A stretch of DNA of 11,251 nt from Pseudomonadota bacterium (GTDB lineage Bacteria; Pseudomonadota; Gammaproteobacteria; SZUA-229), in NCBI GenBank assembly GCA_015222965.1, contig JADFWF010000333.1, forward strand, positions 1 through 11,251, given 5' to 3'. The notes below the pieces were generated by a model, which did no database searches, had not been told where the DNA came from, and worked only from the letters and a program-made list of their open reading frames with translations. The position numbers were made by a program, and so were the translations under genes. Below are positions 6,948 to 11,251 of the stretch, one piece after another (position 1 is the stretch's first letter; every line of letters starts with the position of its first letter).

Positions 6948-7082
6948 ATGAGCGTTTGTACCAATTGTAAAGATAAAGAACATTGTGCTGAATTACCCGG
7001 CATATGTTTAAAGCTTCCCAGCATACTGATGGGAGTTATAGCCGTTATGGTTGTAGTCTTACTGTTAAACAGCACCCTCTAG
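6948..7082 (+). CDS. 44-residue Cys-rich single-pass membrane peptide
   Basis: An ATG at 6948 follows GGAG (6938-6941) by six bases, an excellent ribosome binding site. The 44 residues split into a polar N-terminus with four cysteines (C4, C7, C13, C20; start MSVCTNCKDKEHC) and one hydrophobic helix (about 25-41) ending in NSTL. The CxxC pair plus two further cysteines could bind a metal or be redox active; with the cysteines N-terminal to the helix and few charges after it, the orientation cannot be decided. I do not recognise a family. It sits 51 bases after the acidic hypothetical gene and 51 bases before the DUF389 gene, on the same strand. Confidence 0.65.
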   Translation: MSVCTNCKDKEHCAELPGICLKLPSILMGVIAVMVVVLLLNSTL

Positions 7083-7102
7083 GTTTAATTGATCTAGAAA
7101 AA

Positions 7103-7125
7103 AACCGTTAAAAAACGGTTATAAT
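7103..7125 (+). other. Hairpin and TATAAT in front of the DUF389 gene
   Basis: AACCGTT (7103-7109) and AACGGTT (7114-7120) form a 7-base stem with an AAAA loop. On the minus strand it is followed by a T-tract (complement of 7096-7102 region), so it could terminate minus-strand transcription. The downstream edge forms TATAAT (7120-7125), a perfect -10 hexamer, but no -35 lies 16-18 bases upstream. Transcription from it would begin about two bases before the ATG at 7134. Confidence 0.35.
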
Positions 7126-7133
7126 CATCCGCA

Positions 7134-8168
7134 ATGAAAATTATCGAAATCATTGCAGATGCAAGTCACCACGACACCATCGTAGGCATTGCTGAACAGC
7201 AGCAAGTCGAAGACATCTGGTTCACTCAAAATAATGAAGACGGCAGAATCGTTGCCCGCCTTTTAGTCCGTCCCGAAATTCGTCAGAAAGTTTTAGATTC
7301 CCTGCAGACAGTCTTTCATAATACAGATAACTATCATGTGTTAATTATTCCTATCGACACCGCCTTGCCCAAACCGGTCGAACTCAAGGTCGAAGACCTC
7401 AGTGTCGAACAGCAGGAAGAAGAAAAAGCCAAAATAAAAGAACAAAAAAAAGCCGCGCTGATGAGCACCCGTGAAGAAATTCTCGCCCAGGTAGAAAAAG
7501 ACGCACGACTCAATGACAATTTTATTTTACTGGTCATCCTATCGGCCATCGTTGCTGCTATCGGCCTGCTGGAAAACAATCTCGCCGTCATCGTAGGTGC
7601 CATGGTGATCGCTCCTTTGTTAGGCCCAAACATCGCTTTTTCATTGGGCGCATCTCTGGGTGAAAAGGAACTGGTTGTCGAGTCCCTGAAAACCATCTTT
7701 GTCGGCGTCGTCATCGCCATCCTTTTTTCTATCGGCATCGGCCTGATCTGGCCTGGCGACTTTGACAGTATGGAGTTAATGTCACGCACCGATGTCGCCT
7801 ACTCCGGCACAGCCATCGCGCTAGCTTCAGGTGCAGCAGCCTCGCTCTCTTTAGTTAGTGGCACATCAAGCGTTCTAGTAGGCGTCATGGTCGCAGTAGC
7901 ATTGATGCCGCCCGCTGTTACTATCGGTTTGATGTTAAGTATCGGCGAGTACAACCTCGCTCTTGGCGCCACCCTGTTACTTGCAGTAAACATCGTCTGC
8001 ATCAACCTGTCATCAAAACTGGTATTTTTGTTTCGAGGTATAAAACCAAGAATCTGGTTAGATGCACATAAAGCAAAACAGTCGCGCATACTTTACATCG
8101 TCATATGGATTGTCATGTTGGCGCTGCTATGTGTGATGATCTATTTACGGCACAGGACGCAAGCGTAG
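7134..8168 (+). CDS. DUF389 / TIGR00341 family integral membrane protein
   Basis: The 344 residues comprise a cytoplasmic-looking N-terminal domain (1-85, βαβ-like), a highly charged helical linker (about 86-126, rich in E, K and Q) and a membrane part. Hydrophobic segments lie near 129-146, 149-172, 185-206, 222-241, 244-270, 275-299 and 318-337. The conserved block GLLENNLAVIVGAMVIAPLL (144-163) followed by GP, and the Gly/Ala/Ser-rich segment with MPP (258-260), identify the DUF389 family. Family members are polytopic membrane proteins of unknown transport or sensing role. There is no Shine-Dalgarno sequence before the ATG. It probably belongs with the two small genes upstream. The stop codon lies 21 bases before the MITE-like element. 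Confidence 0.9.
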   Translation: MKIIEIIADASHHDTIVGIAEQQQVEDIWFTQNNEDGRIVARLLVRPEIRQKVLDSLQTVFHNTDNYHVLIIPIDTALPKPVELKVEDLSVEQQEEEKAKIKEQKKAALMSTREEILAQVEKDARLNDNFILLVILSAIVAAIGLLENNLAVIVGAMVIAPLLGPNIAFSLGASLGEKELVVESLKTIFVGVVIAILFSIGIGLIWPGDFDSMELMSRTDVAYSGTAIALASGAAASLSLVSGTSSVLVGVMVAVALMPPAVTIGLMLSIGEYNLALGATLLLAVNIVCINLSSKLVFLFRGIKPRIWLDAHKAKQSRILYIVIWIVMLALLCVMIYLRHRTQA

Positions 8169-8189
8169 TTGCGAATGAAATATGTTTTT

Positions 8190-8311
8190 GTCATTGCGAG
8201 CGAAGCATGGCAGTAGTGGTGCATGGACGCACCGTTAACGAACCTAACGACGGAATCTTCTGTTTGCGACTCATGTGCTTTTAGAGATTGCCACGCTTCG
8301 CTCGCAATGAC
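8190..8311. mobile_element. MITE-like palindromic element (ATTGCGAGCGAAGC type)
   Basis: Imperfect 25-base terminal inverted repeats (8190-8214 and 8287-8311) begin GTCATTGCGAGCGAAGC and differ at two to three positions. Inside are two hairpins, GGTGC/GCACC (8218-8222/8229-8233) and CGTTA/TAACG (8233-8237/8245-8249). Similar ends recur between genes in many bacterial genomes, as I recall. It has no coding capacity, so any movement would need a transposase in trans. The right end is 11 bases before the VOC start codon. Confidence 0.8.
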
Positions 8312-8322
8312 GTGAATCTTTA

Positions 8323-8709
8323 ATGATGATTACAATCACTCACATCGACCACATTGTTCTTACCGTAAAAGATATCCCTACCACCATAGAATTTTACACT
8401 CGTGTTCTAGGCATACACGCAATCAATTTTAGTGGCAATCGCACTGCACTAAAATTTGGTCAGCAGAAAATTAATCTACATGAAACAGATAAAGAGTTCG
8501 AACCAAAAGCAAACAGACCAACACCTGGCTCAGCTGACCTTTGCCTGATCACTGAAACAGAATTAGAACAGGCGATGGCTTACGTACATAGCTGTAATAT
8601 CGAAATCATCGAAGGCCCGGTAGAACGTACCGGTGCTACTGGAAAGTTACTATCATTTTATATTCGTGACCCCGATCTGAATGTAATAGAAATTTCAAAT
8701 CCTGTCTAA
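8323..8709 (+). CDS. VOC superfamily protein, glyoxalase-domain 5 (GLOD5) type
   Basis: The 128 residues form one vicinal-oxygen-chelate domain made of two βαβββ modules. The likely metal ligands are H10 (HIDH), H53 (KINLHE) and E123 (NVIEIS). Stretches such as KFGQQKINLHE, PTPGSADLCLITET and EGPVERTGATG are very close to the glyoxalase-domain-containing protein 5 family, whose substrate is not established; lactoylglutathione lyase or an antibiotic-modifying activity cannot be assigned. The start may be the ATG at 8323 or at 8326; neither has a clear ribosome binding site, because the palindromic element supplies the leader. Its TAA overlaps the TAG of the convergent tcdA by two bases. Confidence 0.9.
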   Translation: MMITITHIDHIVLTVKDIPTTIEFYTRVLGIHAINFSGNRTALKFGQQKINLHETDKEFEPKANRPTPGSADLCLITETELEQAMAYVHSCNIEIIEGPVERTGATGKLLSFYIRDPDLNVIEISNPV

Positions 8710-9506
8710 GACTGTTTTTTTAATACTATCTCAATTACTCTTGCTGCCGCGACAAATCCAAATGTACTGGTCACCATCACCGATGAACCGTAGCCAAAAC
8801 CACAATCTAACGTCAGGTTGGCGACACCCGGTTTCTGATAACCGATATTGCCATCTTTATCCGGATAACGCTGCTGCTCGGTGGAGTACACACAGGGCAC
8901 ACCAAAGCTGCGTTTTAGGTTGCGTGAAAAGTTATGCACCTGGCGCAGTGCTAGACGCACCGCTGATGCCAATGGATCATTCCAGGTTCGAGACAGATCT
9001 TTTATCTCTATCTGCGTTGGATCAGTGAGGCCGCCTGCGCCACCGGTAGCCACAATTTTTATTTTATGTTTTTTACAGAAATGGATCATTAACGATTTAT
9101 ATTTAATTCGATCTATCGCATCAATAACACAATCAAACTTCTTCTCTGGTTCAGATGAAGCCGGGTCGGGCATCAATAATTCAGAAATATTTTCTTCATT
9201 AATATACTGCTCGGCAATAGTGCATTCGCATTCAGGATTGATGTCCAGAATACGCTGCTGCATCACCTTGGCTTTCATCTGACCGATAGTTGATTCCAGT
9301 GCATGGCACTGGCGATTGATGTTACTACGCGAGATATCATCACCATCGATCAAAGTTAAGTGCTGAACACCTGTACGCGCTAGCGCCTCGGCTATCCAGG
9401 AGCCGACACCACCCAGACCGACCACACAGATGTGGGCGCTCTGGATTTTTTGAAGCTCCTCTGCACCGTAGATACGTGCGAGTGAGCCAAAGCGTTCTTC
9501 ATTCAT
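8706..9506 (-). CDS. tcdA: tRNA threonylcarbamoyladenosine dehydratase
   Basis: TcdA (formerly CsdL/YgdL) uses ATP to cyclise t6A at position 37 of ANN-decoding tRNAs to ct6A. The 266 residues match the E. coli length (268). The E1-like Rossmann nucleotide-binding loop is GLGGVGSW (30-37), followed by LIDGDDISRSNINRQ (52-66) with the adenylation Asp, Asn and Arg residues, K80, the VIDAID motif (127-132) and TGGAGG (154-159). The C-terminal part has the FGVPCVYSTE and DCGFGYGSS signatures. It lacks the UBA-type catalytic domain of true E1 enzymes, as expected. Upstream on its strand is a heptamer array that forms the leader, without a good ribosome binding site. It is divergent from rimO and convergent with the VOC gene. 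Confidence 0.94.
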   Translation of the reverse strand: MNEERFGSLARIYGAEELQKIQSAHICVVGLGGVGSWIAEALARTGVQHLTLIDGDDISRSNINRQCHALESTIGQMKAKVMQQRILDINPECECTIAEQYINEENISELLMPDPASSEPEKKFDCVIDAIDRIKYKSLMIHFCKKHKIKIVATGGAGGLTDPTQIEIKDLSRTWNDPLASAVRLALRQVHNFSRNLKRSFGVPCVYSTEQQRYPDKDGNIGYQKPGVANLTLDCGFGYGSSVMVTSTFGFVAAARVIEIVLKKQS

Positions 9507-9513
9507 ATTTAGG

Positions 9514-9541
9514 TATAAGTTTTAAGTAGTAAGTTATAAGT
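9514..9541. repeat. Heptamer tandem array, consensus NNTAAGT, four units
   Basis: Four contiguous 7-base units share a TAAGT end; the first and fourth units are identical. The array fills a third of the 79-base divergent spacer between tcdA and rimO and begins 7 bases from the tcdA start codon. TTGTCA (9541-9546) at its edge might be a weak -35 for rimO, but no good -10 follows at the right distance. Confidence 0.6.
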
Positions 9542-9585
9542 TGTCATTTAAGGTAAAATTCACACTTTAAAAATACGGCCATCGC

Positions 9586-10944
9586 ATGAATTCAAGCACA
9601 GTAAGACACCGCCCCCACCGCATCGGTTTTGTCAGTCTCGGTTGCCCCAAAGCCACCGTCGATTCAGAACATATTCTCACACAACTTCGTGCTGAAGGTT
9701 ATGAAATTTCTCCCAGTTATGATGGTGCAGATCTTGTTGTAGTAAACACCTGTGGATTTATCGATGCGGCGGTAGAAGAATCATTAGATGCCATCGGTGA
9801 AGCGCTGGATGAAAACGGCAAAGTGATCGTTACCGGTTGCCTCGGCGCAAAGGGCGATATCGTACGGCAGACCCACCCGAATGTGCTGGCAGTTACCGGA
9901 CCCCATGCAACTGCCGAAGTAATGAACGCCATACATGAGCATCTGCCTGCAGAACATGATCCATTTCTTGACCTGGTGCCACCTCAAGGTATTCGACTCA
10001 CCCCCAGGCATTATGCCTATCTAAAAATCTCCGAAGGCTGTAATCATCACTGCACCTTCTGCATCATCCCTGACCTGCGCGGCCCCCTGGTCAGCCGCCC
10101 GGTGAATGACGTATTGCTTGAAGCTGAACGCCTGGCTGCATCCGGCGTTAAGGAACTGCTGGTGGTGTCACAGGACACCAGCGCCTACGGCGTTGATGTT
10201 AAATACAAAACCGAATTTTATAATGGCATGCCGGTTAAAACTCGCATGAAAGAATTATGTGAAGCCCTGAGCCAGTTTGGCATCTGGGTACGATTGCATT
10301 ATGTCTACCCTTACCCTCACGTCAACGATATTATCCCGCTCATGGCTAAAGGCAAGATACTGCCCTACCTCGACATCCCGTTTCAACATGCCAGCCCGAA
10401 GGTTTTAAAAGCCATGAAACGGCCGGCATCTACCGAAAACACCATGCAGCGCATCAATCAATGGCGTGAGATCTGCCCGGACATAACCATACGCAGCACT
10501 TTTATCGCAGGTTTTCCCGGTGAGACAGAAGAAGACTTCCAGTTACTGCTCGACTTTCTTGATGAAGCACAGCTCGACCGTGTGGGCTGTTTTGCTTATT
10601 CTGACGTCGACGGTGCAAAAGCTAATGAGCTGGACGGTGCTGTTCCTGAAGAAATCAAACAGGAACGAGTAAAACGTTTCATGGAAAAACAGGCGGGTAT
10701 CAGCGCACAGAAATTAAAACAGAATATAGGTAAAACACGCGATGTCATCATCGATGCGATCGATACCGCAGAAAATTTGATCATCGCACGCACTTCATCG
10801 GACGCACCGGATATCGACGGGCTGGTTTATATAGACATTCCTGACAGCCACAACTGTCAGGTGGGTGATATCACACAGGTGACAATTACTGCTACTGACG
10901 AGTATGATATGTGGGGCGCGCTTCGCGCGCCAATGAATAATTAA
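9586..10944 (+). CDS. rimO: Ribosomal protein S12 methylthiotransferase
   Basis: RimO adds a methylthio group to the β-carbon of a conserved aspartate of ribosomal protein S12. The N-terminal UPF0004 domain starts with [17 protein letters not shown] and holds the auxiliary cluster cysteines C20, C56 and C85. The radical SAM domain carries CX3CX2C (C152, C156, C159 in [14 protein letters not shown]). A C-terminal TRAM domain (about 375-445) follows, ending in YDMWG. SLGCPK, rather than the T(Y/F)GCQMN-like start of MiaB, and RGP after the cluster motif separate it from MiaB. At 452 residues it is close to E. coli RimO (441). The last residues after MWG (ALRAPMNN) are encoded by a GC hairpin and the first repeats of a heptamer array. 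No strong ribosome binding site precedes the ATG. Confidence 0.96.
   Translation: MNSSTVRHRPHRIGFVSLGCPKATVDSEHILTQLRAEGYEISPSYDGADLVVVNTCGFIDAAVEESLDAIGEALDENGKVIVTGCLGAKGDIVRQTHPNVLAVTGPHATAEVMNAIHEHLPAEHDPFLDLVPPQGIRLTPRHYAYLKISEGCNHHCTFCIIPDLRGPLVSRPVNDVLLEAERLAASGVKELLVVSQDTSAYGVDVKYKTEFYNGMPVKTRMKELCEALSQFGIWVRLHYVYPYPHVNDIIPLMAKGKILPYLDIPFQHASPKVLKAMKRPASTENTMQRINQWREICPDITIRSTFIAGFPGETEEDFQLLLDFLDEAQLDRVGCFAYSDVDGAKANELDGAVPEEIKQERVKRFMEKQAGISAQKLKQNIGKTRDVIIDAIDTAENLIIARTSSDAPDIDGLVYIDIPDSHNCQVGDITQVTITATDEYDMWGALRAPMNN
10915..10931 (+). other. GC-rich hairpin inside the rimO 3' end
   Basis: GGCGCGC-TTC-GCGCGCC is a perfect 7-base stem in the codons for GALRAP at the RimO C-terminus. 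It is followed by A/T-rich repeats but not by a T-tract, so it is not a typical terminator, though it could block 3'-exonuclease decay. Confidence 0.55.
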
Positions 10945-11154
10945 TAATGAATAGTGAATAATCTGGAGATCACATGAAAGCTATACTCATCATATTTACA
11001 TTTGGCATAACTTTAATAGCGACTGCTTATTATTCAAATTCAACATAAGAATCAGGTACTGATTCGACAGAACAAAGCGCACCACCCCCATCAAGATCAG
11101 GCAGGTATTAATAAGATGTTTTTCATTATTCACTATTCATTGTTCATTACTCAT
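10933..11154. repeat. Inverted pair of heptamer arrays around a short ORF
   Basis: The left array (10933-10960) has four 7-base units of consensus RTKAATA. The right array (11120-11154) has five units of the complementary type. They share a perfect 17-base inverted repeat, AATGAATAGTGAATAAT at 10946-10962 and its complement at 11125-11141. The left array overlaps the rimO stop codon (10942-10944); the right one ends 8 bases before the next gene. Confidence 0.75.
10974..11048 (+). CDS. Very short membrane/signal peptide, possibly a truncated gene
   Basis: GGAG (10965-10968) lies five bases before an ATG that opens 24 residues: a basic start (MKAIL) and a hydrophobic stretch to Y20, ending NST at a TAA. 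The same frame continues past this stop for another 20 codons to TAA 11109-11111, encoding a polar Ser/Pro-rich tail (ESGTDSTEQSAPPP). The two halves together resemble a 45-residue exported or membrane-anchored small protein interrupted by one stop codon. It may be a real 24-residue peptide, a pseudogene or chance. No family is recognised. Confidence 0.4.
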   Translation: MKAILIIFTFGITLIATAYYSNST

Positions 11155-11162
11155 TAAATCGA

Positions 11163-11251
11163 ATGATTTCAGATCCCGTTACCCTCACCTCGGCCTTCCT
11201 GATAGGTTTTTTCAGCACCATGCACTGCATCGGCATGTGCGGCGGCATCAT
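11163..11251 (+). CDS. TauE/SafE-like membrane protein, N-terminus only
   Basis: The ATG at 11163 opens 29 complete codons before the window ends. A first hydrophobic helix (about 7-19) leads into FFSTMHCIGMCGG, the Hx-Cx-GMCGG signature of the sulfite exporter TauE/SafE-like family (related to the membrane part of DsbD). These proteins are often encoded beside cbb3 oxidase assembly genes (ccoGHIS) and are linked to copper or haem delivery; whether this holds here lies beyond the window. No clear ribosome binding site was seen, since the heptamer array forms the leader. Confidence 0.75.
   Translation, partial: MISDPVTLTSAFLIGFFSTMHCIGMCGGI

Noticed and set aside
7334..7789. 151-residue minus-strand reading inside the DUF389 gene
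   Set aside because: Ser/Thr/Arg-rich antisense shadow of a membrane protein gene.
1..11251. CRISPR array, tRNA or rRNA genes, transposase genes
   Set aside because: No evenly spaced direct repeats with unique spacers, no tRNA-like cloverleaf with correct arms, and no transposase-like coding frame was seen.

Overview
The window looks like chromosomal DNA from a gammaproteobacterium of moderate GC content. The housekeeping proteins (NrdA with two ATP-cones, NrdB starting with a Pseudomonas-like MLxxWD motif, TcdA, RimO) are of the gammaproteobacterial type. A multihaem cytochrome, a second c-type cytochrome, a perfect FNR-type palindrome and the start of a TauE/SafE-like membrane protein (often next to cbb3 oxidase genes) suggest a respiratory organism that can live with little or no oxygen. 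This is inference from sequence alone; no database was searched.

Layout. 1-363: C-terminal end of a multihaem cytochrome (plus strand). 397-492: a cloverleaf-like inverted-repeat element between convergent genes. 496-767: small c-type cytochrome on the minus strand whose signal peptide lies in another frame. 838-1288: long spacer ending in the nrdA control region, with a DnaA box and two NrdR boxes over a sigma70-like promoter. 1289-6037: nrdA and nrdB, separated by an unusually long 441-base spacer that may hold a small ORF, and closed by a strong terminator at 6144-6172. 6241-6367: inverted-repeat element built of 7-base units. 6465-8168: FNR-like box, conserved hypothetical gene, a 44-residue Cys-rich membrane peptide and a DUF389 membrane protein, all plus strand. 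8190-8311: MITE-like palindromic element directly in front of a VOC-family gene (8323-8709), which converges with tcdA (8706-9506, minus). 9586-10944: rimO. 10933-11154: an inverted pair of heptamer arrays enclosing a very short ORF. 11163 to the end: start of a TauE/SafE-like gene.

How the genes work together. NrdA and NrdB form the aerobic class Ia ribonucleotide reductase, and the promoter carries the expected dNTP-sensing (NrdR) and replication-linked (DnaA) sites. RimO and TcdA are translation-related modification enzymes acting on ribosomal protein S12 and on tRNA t6A37. The 6492-8168 group has no assigned function.

The most unusual feature is in the spacers. Four loci carry degenerate tandem repeats with a strict 7-base period but unrelated unit sequences (4214-4241, 6251-6278 with its inverted partner, 9514-9541, and 10933-10960 with its inverted partner at 11120-11154). 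No clear defence system, CRISPR array, tRNA or rRNA gene was seen.
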